Assembly (NCBI GenBank): GCA_949358305.1
Contig: OX442315.1
Location: 4,650,001-4,714,000 of the forward strand
Source: Strigamia acuminata
Taxonomy: Eukaryota; Arthropoda; Chilopoda; Geophilomorpha; Linotaeniidae
Length of the DNA: 64,000 bases
Direction: 5' to 3'
Positions 57,001 through 62,246 of this stretch are shown piece by piece (position 1 is the first letter of the stretch; every line of letters starts with the position of its first letter). Position numbers and translations under genes: made by a program. The notes beneath the pieces are model-generated. The model searched no databases. It was not told the origin of the DNA and saw nothing but the letters and a program-made list of their open reading frames with translations.

Positions 57001-57477
57001 AAAGTTTTTCATTTTCATTATTTCGTAAAAGTATGTGTGATTATCCACACGAAAAACAGTACTCTGTGCGCATACTGAAATTATAAATTTTAGGACAAGT
57101 TTAATATTAGAATGATTGAACTTACTATCTCCAAACTGTTCGGCTGAATTTTTTTCATACTCCATGTTTTCATCAGTGTGAGTTGCAAAGACATACATTG
57201 CTGGAAAATCTCCAAGACTTTCTTCGGCAATATCAGCACAAACCTTGATAGGCTTATGTGCGTAATAAATAATTTGTTGGATACATTGGAAAATGCATAA
57301 AGAAAGTGTAAGTATGCCAATTGATATTCCTATAATTTGATGTATTCTTGAAACTAAGTTGTTTTTGTTGGTTTCGGTAAAGGAAAATGTGTCTTCTTCT
57401 GACATGTAAGTTTTAGTAATTCTTCGGATTTCTCTTACTTTTCTTCTGTTATTCATCATCATCATCTCTACTATCAT
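29655..57477 (-). CDS. Two-unit (concatenated) DEG/ENaC-type sodium channel, gene B
   Basis: Paralogue of gene A. Exons from 5' to 3': 57126-57477, 56968-57074, 55759-55837, 51691-51776, 51512-51616, 49162-49271, 46981-47782, 45522-45627, 44367-44449, 44178-44273, 30090-30199, 29655-30027. They sum to 2409 nt: 802 residues plus stop, all junctions in phase, with the same phase order as gene A. Both units keep TM1, the extracellular Cys exons, TM2 and the GVS filter. The gene spans 27.8 kb because transposons fill its introns: the intron between 30199 and 44178 alone is 14 kb and contains an intact gypsy element. Whether such an intron is still spliced cannot be seen from sequence. No frame is broken, which argues for function or for recent duplication. 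Confidence 0.85.
30090..30199 (-). CDS. Gene B exon 11, cysteine-rich
   Basis: 110 nt. Encodes NSPKNPCKSAIEFERCETDC and on to KCR, followed by a 62-nt intron. Confidence 0.82.
30295..30894. mobile_element. Foldback-type element tiled with AATGGCGAAT, 9-bp target duplication
   Basis: 600 bp flanked by CCCAAAATT (30286-30294 and 30895-30903). Arms carry TTCCAATGGCGAATCT and its complement about ten times; an inner layer uses TCTAGCGC/GCGCTAGA. The centre (about 30535-30650) holds the same core as the 18450 element: CTAACAAGGGGGGGCTGCGC, then CCCCGCGAACCTAACCTTAC and AAAACCATTTTTTG. No protein. Copy A lacks it. Confidence 0.75.
30980..31430. repeat. Array tiled with TCGACCAGGAAT in both orientations
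   Basis: Left half matches 5520-5800 of copy A. Right half (31270-31430) carries the complement ATTCCTGGTCGAAA repeatedly. Non-coding. Confidence 0.6.
31450..32698. other. Unclassified, possibly LTR-like sequence
   Basis: No recognised gene. A block beginning TGTGGCACACG at about 32109, GC-richer to 32700 and resuming after the 32707-33588 insert toward AATAAA signals (about 33724 and 33752), is compatible with a long LTR or a 5' leader. I could not find its partner or a target duplication. Confidence 0.3.
32707..33588. mobile_element. Foldback-type element tiled with GTCGAC words, 8-bp target duplication
   Basis: 882 bp flanked by TTTAAGCG (32699-32706 and 33589-33596). Left arm repeats GTCGACTAAACGGCG, then its complement; right arm repeats GTCGACAAGAYGTRY and GTCGACTAAACG. 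Outer ends are CCGGGT-like and inverted. The middle includes a separate nested foldback (33086-33346). Confidence 0.7.
33086..33346. mobile_element. Nested MITE with ACGTTACAGTTTGTGG ends
   Basis: 261 bp. Inverted ends ACGTTACAGTTTGTGG...CCACAAACTGTAACGT. Internal mirrored blocks AAATGACACTC and CCTAACCTAACCTGG. Non-coding. Confidence 0.72.
33853..34254. mobile_element. piggyBac-like MITE, second copy
   Basis: 402 bp, CCTTCCCATAGCC termini flanked by TTAA (33849-33852 and 34255-34258). Same family as 12120-12522, opposite orientation. Confidence 0.8.
34935..35509 (+). repeat. Gypsy 5' LTR
   Basis: TGTCACGTGT to CACGTAACA. Contains a TATA box at 35104 and an AATAAA-type signal near 35390. 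Confidence 0.95.
35104..35109 (+). promoter_or_regulatory. TATA box in gypsy 5' LTR
   Basis: GCTATAAATAAGGAG inside the LTR, the expected place for the U3 promoter. Confidence 0.6.
35512..35525 (+). promoter_or_regulatory. Gypsy primer binding site
   Basis: TGGTGGAGATGCGG begins two bases after the 5' LTR; its complement would end CCA like a tRNA 3' end. Confidence 0.65.
35526..36388 (+). other. Gypsy 5' untranslated leader
   Basis: AT-rich 860-bp leader with no long frame; GAATTATGACCGTGAAAAT-like text repeats at about 36110 and 36150. Confidence 0.6.
36389..37780 (+). CDS. Gypsy gag
   Basis: Structural capsid protein. The open frame covers 36389-37780, but the first in-frame ATG is at 36695, giving 361 residues (MANASPELVAIQ...). 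The 5' extension is protein-like (acidic, ends in CINKEQSPIK) but would need splicing or a non-AUG start. Capsid signature: FDPATGNIDTWLIGYED, SSASSWYLDQL, WKDALKAKFRRQ. The C-terminus lacks a zinc knuckle and is instead rich in Gly, Asn, Gln and Arg (RGNFRGRSGQQRGWWNQGRG), presumably the RNA-binding part. It ends one codon after the slippery sequence. Confidence 0.9.
   Translation: MEEETALSDKVTERKRGPKPKEGLKTQKREGETPQQHRIRVVSADLQAELFPHEVEQLGELLIREQGDQDDADEKDVFQDVEEQPNLELSYLCINKEQSPIKMANASPELVAIQTVLQNLVVNRRNPVDFDPATGNIDTWLIGYEDTIADDTERIKHLSIVLKSSASSWYLDQLPQHPTRTWIQWKDALKAKFRRQITTILSKLQAMQHKDGTALEHMQKILKECSFARPAFTEEQKIFHVFQGLKKVTRDKLVVNFPKTLDQLTSQLGLLEAHAFSEDPAEVLLTLLQKAVDTTGEVKPSLLVEPSDVNKSKDELLAEVKVLRQQQQFGEVQYAEVTPVFYQNQWYTPHPNQAQFYNRGNFRGRSGQQRGWWNQGRGWNNNKGQNRGNWNDQWNNQGQGFQQQQQQLQRQWNPPQGQRPQGNPNNQGHPKNPNYKGKNFIENYRGRGNRGAPRGGPTNPSGN
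37771..37777 (+). promoter_or_regulatory. Programmed -1 ribosomal frameshift site (GGGAAAC)
   Basis: The heptamer G GGA AAC is in the right register with the gag frame and is directly followed by the gag stop TAG (37778-37780). The -1 frame is closed just upstream (TAA at about 37761) and open from here into pol. X XXY YYZ with these bases is a classic slippery sequence. A downstream stimulating structure is not obvious by eye. Confidence 0.82.
37852..41577 (+). CDS. Gypsy pol polyprotein
   Basis: 1241 residues from the first ATG; the frame is open back to the frameshift site, so the natural product is a gag-pol fusion. Aspartic protease GVLDSGG at about 18-24; reverse transcriptase from about 320 (KRDGKWRFCVDWRRLN) with YLDD catalytic motif near 436; RNase H around 583 (SCDASAYGLGA); integrase HHCC domain about 790-840 (AHLGLAK ... 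CQHCAKAK); catalytic core with Asp in GIDTLGPF, Asp in LSDRGTEY and Glu in NGLTERFN; C-terminal chromatin-facing region (FSGPYEIVRR). No stop or shift is seen. Confidence 0.95.
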   Translation: MDELLQIPVVLNGMEITGVLDSGGFRNIISEDLVRTLQLKYQPCPGVRLRVVDGSLIIPEGKTRITIEVGQQQHTIDVLIVNGFGRHLLLGDNFLRSAKCKLDYDQQKIFVGPKDEQQEVFPMSKNYTDVNYIARVLKPITIPALHECVVPIKIAKKVDDELFIEPLSGVTDRFGVICCKTLTKFRKGEGVLRVANLTKKTIYLGRNSAIAKAFYVIESGVLDEKRDNHFDFSTAMANDNMTPSQQGLMLQLLEKNSDRFAKTDNDLGRAHTIKHRIDTGDSPPIHLQPYRRSIKEKEIEDAETKKLLEQGVIRESESPWSAPVLLIKKRDGKWRFCVDWRRLNAVTKKMVYPLPRIDDTLDQLAGAKYFSMMDLIQGYHQVEIDEQDREKTAFTTSSGHYEFNVLGMGLCNSPAAFQKLMNKVLGNLLGKVCIAYLDDLIVFSKTFDQHLVDLEAVFQKLRTANLKVKLSKCTFATHTIRYLGHVVDAEGISPDPRNLDSVAKFPIPVNVKQLRGFLGLCSYYRKFIKGFADISKPLVNLTKKDEKFDWGPPHEKAFHTLRTALITVPVLAHPDFTQPFMISCDASAYGLGAILKQKVNNQERVIAYASRMMSTAEMNYTATDREMLAIIFAIEKFRPYLYGQKFQIITDHSALQWLKGVRNPNGRLARWALQLAEYDFEIFHKSGKKHTDADALSRIQEELSEEEIEKLPSLFLENLDLPVEQRKDPKLLDLITALENQEQLPRRRRRPLKQFVLQNKTLFRKKKLNSSLNMEDLLLVVPKQLQKDVLHEMHDGLLGAHLGLAKTWKRVRTRFFWTRIYKDVRNYVLSCQHCAKAKTMTTPAKGLMQPWSTVSKPFERIGIDTLGPFPLSRLGNKHVFVVTDYLSRSAIARPAAVATALEAARTLLYEVILKEGSPREILSDRGTEYRNKMVEEVSNMFKSLHKTTSGYHPRTNGLTERFNATFAKMLQSYVNDEHTDWDEFLPFLLFSYNTGVHETTGYTPHYLLRGYDVDLTVDVNLDLPQKEFTLRTAKFIRAARKIANERLEKQSAKSKKRFDEDRVNKEFEPGELVYLKTVNRKVGLSEKLLPQFSGPYEIVRRTAPNDYEIINSTRKKSDIVNVERLKPYKERIEEEIDEVLKDMPEKKVKFAEKVKKISKNGEIVVENTEKPVKTTRIKPKERYIDDTEQISLKSLFESQPTNENDKNQLKNPPPDGANTKNDDFRSRRLRPLKRKDYRHCY
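41578..42735 (+). other. Gypsy 3' non-coding region
   Basis: About 1.16 kb of AT-rich DNA between pol and the polypurine tract with no envelope or other open frame of note. Confidence 0.7.
42736..42749 (+). promoter_or_regulatory. Gypsy polypurine tract
   Basis: AGCAAAAAAGGGAG immediately before the 3' LTR. Confidence 0.7.
42750..43324 (+). repeat. Gypsy 3' LTR
   Basis: 575 bp, no difference from the 5' LTR noticed on reading. Confidence 0.95.
43780..44110. other. Spacer in gene B intron, nothing recognised
   Basis: No gene. Homology with copy A resumes at about 44105 (GAAATTTGCCCCTC). Confidence 0.4.
44178..44273 (-). CDS. Gene B exon 10
   Basis: 96 nt, phase 0 to 0. Keeps PHDAWLMITFYKQT and the GTAAGT donor. 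Confidence 0.75.
44367..44449 (-). CDS. Gene B exon 9
   Basis: 83 nt, phase 1 to 0, weak donor GTTCGC. Keeps SSGFRCNSQSK. Confidence 0.55.
44650..45058. repeat. Minisatellite, 20-bp unit, about 20 copies
   Basis: TGACATTTTGGACCAAAAAA repeated almost perfectly. Copy A has only scattered units (about 6275-6312 and 7180-7215), so it grew in copy B. Because 20 is not a multiple of 3, all minus frames stay open by chance of composition; these are not genes. Confidence 0.95.
45522..45627 (-). CDS. Gene B exon 8
   Basis: 106 nt, phase 0 to 1. Keeps FMERSFVHTVFGICI. Confidence 0.75.
45640..46860. other. Intron of gene B, no feature recognised
   Basis: No conserved frame or terminal repeats that I can defend. 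Homology to copy A returns near 46830. Confidence 0.4.
46981..47782 (-). CDS. Gene B exon 7: TM2 of unit 1, linker, TM1 of unit 2
   Basis: 802 nt with 267 full codons and no stop. Same order as exon 7 of gene A: FDCHCSSECEK, IGGCLSFYAGVSCLSIVDII, linker with two KQN units rather than three, VFLLVMFSFSSYFIYEQI and ELVQEKYTQIPPIVVC. Retention of the fused arrangement in both paralogues makes an assembly or sequencing artefact unlikely. Confidence 0.92.
47840..49020. other. Intron of gene B, possible LTR remnant
   Basis: AT-rich. Around 48855-48900 an AATAAA signal is followed by CATACA and then TGGTGGAAGCACG, which looks like an LTR end with a primer site. I could not find a matching second LTR or element body. 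Confidence 0.3.
49162..49271 (-). CDS. Gene B exon 6, cysteine-rich
   Basis: 110 nt. Keeps SPCVSEEEMEDCQSQC and the following Cys. Phase 0 to 2. Confidence 0.82.
49465..49640. repeat. Fragment related to the element at 53137
   Basis: CTAGCTCACTATAAG and then CCAGGAAAAGTAGTTCAG parallel the left end of the 53137-55564 element, diverged. Confidence 0.45.
49843..51206. mobile_element. Transposon-like element carrying a RING-finger gene
   Basis: 1364 bp flanked by GAATCAAC (49835-49842 and 51207-51214). Inverted termini share TACTGGGARCAACAT. Both subterminal regions are tiled with TTGCTCTTAGTCATG and AGAGCAACA words in both orientations, 12-80 bp apart. The only gene is the RING-finger frame on the minus strand. 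Copy A lacks the insert. An 8-bp duplication suggests a cut-and-paste transposase of hAT or P type acting in trans; no transposase is encoded. Confidence 0.75.
50177..50716 (-). CDS. RING-finger (C3HC4) protein, IAP-type RING
   Basis: 179 residues. The N-terminal 120 residues have no domain I recognise; no BIR repeat is present. A short acidic stretch (VESDEEHD) precedes the C-terminal RING at 123-167: CVVC, then CAH, CAAC and CPYC with spacing C-x2-C-x11-C-x-H-x3-C-x2-C-x16-C-x2-C, ending in RLFM. This form and end position resemble the RING of inhibitor-of-apoptosis proteins and related E3 ubiquitin ligases. Its GC content and codon use are clearly higher in GC than the surrounding introns, consistent with a captured gene. 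Function as an E3 ligase is inferred from the domain only. Confidence 0.78.
   Translation of the reverse strand: MFVDTFRSMEHAYAREHTQLLGGVISRRERKMKYVLTDRRVLRVTEKYRTGLMSIQDVLLRMMLMTPSFGGTIHGQQAAACAATRRENIVPVEVVDVAADLAHVESDEEHDAGANQATGQGLCVVCLLTDRNIAMLPCAHLFFCAACSERVMAIARTEGRPATCPYCRANVQSTLRLFM
51512..51616 (-). CDS. Gene B exon 5
   Basis: 105 nt, phase 0 to 0, flanked by TGCAG and GTAAGT like its partner 11335-11439. Confidence 0.75.
51691..51776 (-). CDS. Gene B exon 4
   Basis: 86 nt, phase 1 to 0. Keeps SNCRLKIQFQTK. One codon shorter than the partner in gene A. Confidence 0.72.
51983..52137. mobile_element. hAT-like MITE, 8-bp target duplication
   Basis: 155 bp, CAGGGCTGGACTGG...CCAGTCCAGCACTG, flanked by ACTGGTGG on both sides (51975-51982 and 52138-52145). 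Copy A is empty at this point (about 11805). Confidence 0.82.
52381..53134. mobile_element. Foldback element with CAGGGTGTCTC ends
   Basis: 754 bp with inverted arms of about 300 bp, flanked by TA. Copy A has the uninserted TA (about 12043). Same ends and size as the 13969 element, different interior. Confidence 0.85.
53386..54954 (+). mobile_element. Intact Tc1-type transposon with IR/DR ends
   Basis: 1569 bp between TA dinucleotides. Terminal inverted repeats of about 210 bp begin AGGTGCGTTTCATAATTATA. Within each end the motif CATAATTATAAATCCAC occurs twice, about 170 bp apart, the IR/DR layout known from Sleeping Beauty-like Tc1 elements, where each copy binds transposase. Confidence 0.9.
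53732..54727 (+). CDS. Tc1-type transposase (DD34E)
   Basis: 331 residues from MPRGLPLSDFEKGQ, the usual start of this family (the frame is open further upstream to 53669). Paired helix-turn-helix DNA-binding region (SNREIAKLLDRSHGLINSYV; TLGELSKRPDINVSKSTLSR), then catalytic Asp in VVFSDEKKFN, Asp in QQDNAPIHNA and Glu in SPDLNPIENLWG with 34 residues between the last two. No stop or frameshift, so it could be active. Confidence 0.95.
   Translation: MPRGLPLSDFEKGQISILSEQNTSNREIAKLLDRSHGLINSYVKLRDKYGTKIHSGRPSKLQDCQKRTILREIFNSNVTLGELSKRPDINVSKSTLSRVVSNCQHLVYKKRKTIPSLKRRHKVKRVEFAKDKVCWQKEWRKVVFSDEKKFNLDGPDGWQYYWHDLRKDKQIFSKRQQGGGSVMIWAAFGWKSKSNIAFVSGRMNADSYQQLLDEQLMPFGEQIGGPFWEFQQDNAPIHNARTTFQWFLDNGVQVMEWPACSPDLNPIENLWGILARSVYQGGKQYESIEELKLAIIVKWEEISTETMQNLVNSMHNRMINVIEKKGGSIGY
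55071..55508. mobile_element. MITE with GGTGCATTCCAAAAC ends
   Basis: 438 bp with inverted ends flanked by TA, nested in the 53137 element. AAACG words are mirrored inside. Non-coding. Confidence 0.72.
55759..55837 (-). CDS. Gene B exon 3
   Basis: 79 nt, phase 0 to 1, donor GTGAGT. Keeps FKTKEMYSIMSLGTRIEN. Confidence 0.75.
55890..56945. other. Copy-B-specific intronic sequence
   Basis: Absent from copy A. Contains one arm of an hAT-like MITE (56652-56714, ending CGGCATGGCCCTG). No gene seen. Confidence 0.45.
56968..57074 (-). CDS. Gene B exon 2
   Basis: 107 nt, acceptor TTTCAG, donor GTAAGT. Keeps DNHTYFYEIMKMKNFTKMIQ. Confidence 0.75.
57126..57477 (-). CDS. Gene B exon 1: N-terminus and TM1 of unit 1
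   Basis: 352 nt from ATG (57477) to a GTAAGT donor, phase 1. N-terminus begins MIVEMMMMNNRRKV; helix SIGILTLSLCIFQCIQQII; then ESLGDFPAMYVFA. It keeps the IHQI variant of the His-Gly motif. Confidence 0.84.
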
Positions 57478-58029
57478 GAAAACATTAGCGCAATCAAAGT
57501 TTTTGTTTGTAAACCAGTATATCGTTTAGTATATTTCTACTGCTAATTAACTTTCATTCTTACAAGTTAACGTGGAACTACTCACTCTTTGCTCTGACTT
57601 ATTGGATGTATTTCCCCTTTCAGCCTTGGTTTACGATGTAATGGAGTGGCTCAGTGCTCTTTTTTAAAGAATAAGCAGAATGATGGGAATTAAAAGTGTT
57701 TAATCCCCTCTTTTAGCTGTTTTTGTATCTTCACACCGCGTGAATGTCCAATTTCTTGTATATTTCCTGCAAGTATCAGTGGGAAACAGGCGTTTTACAC
57801 TAATAGTCAATTAAATTAAGATGTGATTCATCACTTACCAACAGCTTTGTAGTTGTTGTGTCTACAACTGGAAACCTGAAGTAAAATAATCTTTACAATT
57901 TATTTTAATTGTGCACTCTTTGCATGTTGTGAATAACGAAAATGTAAACAGTAAAAAGTTAATTTCAATGCAGTGTTTACACACGCAATGAAAGCAAAGT
58001 TTATTTTCTAAAGATTTAATGTTGAAATC

Positions 58030-58081
58030 CAAACTCATTTGAATGCTATAGAATTTAGATGTTGACATAAACTGATAAATG
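58030..58081. other. Short inverted segment at the duplication edge
   Basis: This stretch is the reverse complement of 15851-15901 in copy A, while the sequence to its left is collinear. It marks the point where similarity between the copies ends. Confidence 0.75.
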
Positions 58082-58089
58082 TATTTCAA

Positions 58090-58860
58090 AATGAAATCCC
58101 GCTACTGTTCAGAGTACCGCGGTACAAGTACGCGCTACTTGCGCTGGCCAGGCAAAGTACCGCGGTCCCGGAACAAAGCATGTGAGAGTGGATGCGGACG
58201 GGCACAGTTCGGGCACGGGAATGCCCAAACAGCGCCGGACGCACGACACGTAAGGATGGAAGACACACAAGAGACTGAGCTTAATGGTTTATGGCCTTTA
58301 TTCAGTGTCTAGGGGGTCAGTTCCTGCATCTCTCCCATTGCTACGCTGCATTGCTGCAGCATACCTGCGACCACACGCGGCTCACATGTGGTTAGGGTTA
58401 ACCTGAGTGTGCGGCGTGGTGGCGCTGATGTTCATTTGGCCCATGGTGATCGCTCACTGTACTGGGACTGGCGTACCGGCCAAGTCTCTAAGTGTCACCA
58501 TGGTGAACAAGAGTGGGGATCGGTCTGATGTTGGTCAGAGCCGTTCCTGGAGAACTCTGGCTACAAACAGGATGTTGGGCCTTTTATAGCCCACTCCTGC
58601 ACTATGGGTACGAGAGTACCTCTTCCCATTGGTTGTGGGGTTGGTGACCGGATATGACGTCATCCTGGTCACCACCCCTCAACCGTCAACGCCACCTGGC
58701 GGGTGGGGTTGGGCTGGGCCATGCGGGAGTGTTGCAGTGGCCGACAATCGGTCACAAGCATGCACAAAAGTGCCACGGTACGGGCTGCAGTACAGTACCG
58801 GTACTGAGCATCTGATATAGACGGAGTCTGTTTGAAGATCAGGCGCCGGGTCTAAAGAGT
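58090..58860. repeat. GC-rich repeat region
   Basis: GTACCGCGGTAC palindromes near 58110-58175, then a block related to 8395-8640. No coding frame I would defend. Confidence 0.4.
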
Positions 58861-59058
58861 CTCTCCCTGAAGAATGGGCACATCTCTAGACCAGCAACTT
58901 TTTGCCGAACTGGCAAGTTAACACGAAAATTTCTTACCTGAATAATAAAAATAAAATTTTTGCTGTACTTGTGCTGCTTCCTGCCTGCTTGACACACAGT
59001 AGATAGTGCCAAAACAAAATAAATGTTTCAACTAACATGACATTGAAAAAACTTGTAT

Positions 59059-59300
59059 CGCTAGTCGCACCATGTAATTAGTGTGCTATATCTAGTTATT
59101 AACTTTGCCTTCAAAACATAGTAATTATTAACGATGTCAATTCATGTTCTCATCGCTAGTCGCACCATGTAATTAGTGTGCTGTATGTAGTTATTAACTT
59201 TGCCTTCAAAACATAGTAATTATTAACGATGTCAATTCATGTTCTCATCACTAGTCGTACCATGTGATTAGTGTGCTGTATGTAGTTATTACCCAAATAA
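59059..59300. repeat. Tandem repeat, 95-bp unit, about 2.5 copies
   Basis: Units begin CGCTAGTCGCACCATGTAAT at 59059 and 59154 with a third, partial and diverged, at 59249. Confidence 0.85.
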
Positions 59301-59516
59301 ATAAATAATTACAGTGACATTTGATACAAAATATGAATTATTTAAATTCAATCAATTGCCAACAAAGGTAACAAACATGCTTAGTTGACAAGCAATGCAT
59401 GACACATGACTGCAGTCACCCAATCAGCGCGTAGACCGAATCAATAGGAAATAACACACAGATACTTGTCCATGTTATCCTTGGTTCATGGTAACACACA
59501 TTATGACTCTCAATAT

Positions 59517-60054
59517 TGTTAAATTTAAAGTAATTTAAGTTCACCCAAATTTACCAATTAAATACTAAAGTCTCTGGATACAAATGATAAAGTAACTTGA
59601 GGTTTTGATGAAATTGCAAATGGCATTGGAGAGAAGAACTGACACAACTACACTTTTGAGGGGTAAAAAAGTACACTAATTTTATTCTATTTTAAACAAA
59701 GCAAAATGGGTAAAAGAATGTGGATGACACGTTCAGAGCACCAATGAAAACGGTGCTCACAAGTTAGGGAAAACCCCACTAATCAAAGGATTAACTTGGG
59801 GGTAAAAACCTTGGACAAAACTAGAACAGGTCAATACACTCAAAATGTCAGGTAATAATTATTAGTAAAGCTTTCACAACTTTAGATCAAAACATAATAT
59901 TGAAGTACAAAAATAAGAAACAATAAATTCACTAAATCACTCAAATCAATTATAGACAACAAACATCAATATAAAAATGCAACAACAAATCAAAGTAATA
60001 TATTAAAACACAGAACAGCAAATCAAACAACAGTTCATGTTAAGTGTAAAATCA
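59517..60054 (-). repeat. BEL 3' LTR
   Basis: Ends TTTAACA on the minus strand at 59517. The start at about 60054 (TGATTTTACAC) overlaps the stop codon of the integrase frame and is inferred, because the other LTR is cut by the window end. Confidence 0.78.
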
Positions 60055-60879
60055 CTCGATTTTCACACTGCCGGCCGGAGGATCACCCAATCTCACCTCC
60101 AATCGTACGAGACGTTGAATTGGTCGATGTAATTTTCCCCCATCCGCGAGCACAAGTTCACATGACCTAACTTTGTCATCGCGACCTCGTCTGACCTCGA
60201 CCACTCTTCCCATCTTCCATTTCAATCGGGGTTTAAATTGTTCCTCAATTATCACGACGTCGTCAATTTGTAGTTCACGTTTGTCTGACCTCCTCGTTTG
60301 AACCTTCAAATCCTTTAGATATTCACGGGACCAGCGTGACCAAAATGCTAACAATATGCGTTGTTGATATTGCCACTGTCGAATGAATTCCTTTTGAGTC
60401 GGTTCTAATATTTCTGTTGACCCTGAATCCGGCAAGTGCGTTTGCATGGTTCCTGTCAAGAAATGTGCTGGAGTGAGTGGTTCGGCTTCGCTCGGCTTCT
60501 CGTACACATATCTGATGGGCCTACGGTTGATGACAGCTTCCGTCTGTGCTAAGAAAGTTCCGAATTGATAGAAGTTGAGGTATGCAAATCCGATCACTTT
60601 TTTTAGGCAACTTTTGACCGTCTGCACCATCCTCTCCCAGAACCCTCCCCACCACGGTGCATTTTCTACAATGAACTTCCACTCTATCCCCTTTTGAGTC
60701 AAATAATTTTGGAACGCTTCGTCTTTAGTAGAGCGTAAAAGAGATGAAAGTTCTAAGTGAGCACGGTGGAACGTGGATCCGTTGTCGCTGTATATCGTTT
60801 TTGGGAGGCCTCTGCGACTGATGAATCGTTCAAATGCCCCCAAAAGGTCTGTTGTTGACAATGAAGGAATCAATTCCAA
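60052..60879 (-). pseudogene. BEL integrase, core and C-terminal domain
   Basis: 275 codons: ELIPSLSTTDLLGAFERF, the second catalytic Asp in IYSDNGSTF, Glu within NAPWWGGFWERMVQ, then GEVINRRPI-like AVINRRPIRY, and the DUF5641-type tail (DDVVIIEEQFKPRLKWKMGR). It is joined to the upstream part only through a one-base frameshift near 60900, so it is not expressed as one chain. Confidence 0.85.
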
Positions 60880-61858
60880 ATGGACCGCTCGGATTGTTGC
60901 GCACGTGAAAAGAGCTATATATATTCGATTTTCGCCCTTTTATTATTATTGGCCCAGCAAAATCGACTCCTGTGACTGCGAACGGTTGGCATTTAGTCAT
61001 CCTGTCAGCTGGGAGAGGTCCTGGTATTTCTCGCATCAATCGTCCCTGAATCTTTTTGCAGACGACGCACTTTTCCAACATCGATTTCAAGGTCCTTCTT
61101 GCGGACGGTGTCCAATACAGTTCTCGAAATTTGGACAATGTGGCTGTCAATCCGCAATGAAGGACCTGTAAATGACAAAATTGCAAAACTAGTTTCGTGA
61201 GTTTATGATTTGGAAGCAGAAGCAAAGGTTGGACAGCAGTGTGCAAATCTCGAGACTTTTGCAGTCGGGTTTGCAATTCGATTAATCCCATCTCGTTCAG
61301 CTGTGGGTTTAGGTCTCGCAGCTTCGAATCCTTCTGAACTTGTTTGCCATCCCTCAAATTGTTTATTTCTTGGCCATAAACCTCTGACTCAACCGACTCG
61401 TGGCGTACTCCAATCGGTTCCAGTTCCCACATCCGGCGCAAAAGGTCATCTGTTGATGGGGTAAGTGTAATTTTGTTTATTCTTACCGGTGCAGCAATCA
61501 CTCTTGTTACATTTGTGGTCTGTCCGTGTAAAGTCCAGCCAAATTTTGTTTTAACTGCAATTAGGTTTTCTTCTAAAAATTCGGTCTGTCCTGTCATCAC
61601 GTGCCAGTAGTGATCTACTCCAATCAGCAAATCCACTTCCTTTGAGTGCAACGCGACTTGTTTGCAGGCCACCTCGATTTTTCTTCGTTGTAGTTCTGCT
61701 TTGAGTTGCTTGTTTGGTTGTTCTCCGGGAGTGGATGTGACGTGGGCAGTTTCAATGGCTTCAATCGTGACGGCTGGTGACTTCGAATTGGCGGGGCTGA
61801 GAATCAACTCGACTCTGTTACGTATTTCCGACCGGGGCTCTTGTCCAAACACGGCCAA
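60830..61858 (-). pseudogene. BEL protease-region tail fused to integrase zinc domain
   Basis: 342 codons. The N-terminal part has the DUF1758-type signature VDLLIGVDHYWHVMTG and TKFGWTLHG. At about residue 170 (LEPIGVRHES) the frame passes from the beginning of the reverse transcriptase region straight to NEMGLIELQTRLQ and the H2C2 integrase zinc finger (KCVVCKKIQG), then GVDFAGPI. Reverse transcriptase and RNase H, normally some hundreds of residues, are absent, and the junction is in frame. Confidence 0.85.
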
Positions 61859-62228
61859 ATTGATTGTCTCTTGTTCCTAGAATTTTTAAGTTTAGTTTTT
61901 TTACCAATTCGGACCGTATGAAGGTGCGCTGAGCTTCTCCGTCGATGTAACACACTCCCAACGTTGACAGTTTTGGTCCAGCCATCTTTACCATCTGTAC
62001 CATCAAAAATTCAGACTTGGGTGGACAGGTGGTGACCACCGAGTTGGAATGAACGATTTCCTCGACGCCTTCTGCAGGTTTTGGAGTGTCGCATATGTGG
62101 GTGTGATGTGTCCCCTCACAGCTGTAACATTTCATTCGGGTTCTGCATTCTTCCGTTTTATGGGGCACCTTTCCCAAGCATCGCAGGCAGATTCCCTTCT
62201 TTTGCAGTCTTTTGCGTCTTTCTTCCAT
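61818..62228 (-). pseudogene. BEL zinc knuckles and protease active site
   Basis: Knuckle-like CLRCLGKVPHKTEEC and CYSCEGTHHTHIC, then protease region YIDGEAQRTFIRSEL, where the family normally has D(S/T)G at the active site; here the order is DGE. A frameshift near 61885 separates it from the next block. Confidence 0.8.
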
Positions 62229-62246
62229 CGAGAGTGGACATCGTTT

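Larger units (their letters stand above)
25998..58081. repeat. Copy B of the tandem segmental duplication
   Basis: Same order as copy A, but interrupted by insertions totalling about 18 kb, chiefly at 26926-28918, 30295-30894, 31450-44100, 49430-51380 and 52381-55564. It carries gene B. The right end of homology is marked by a small inversion (58030-58081). Confidence 0.85.
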
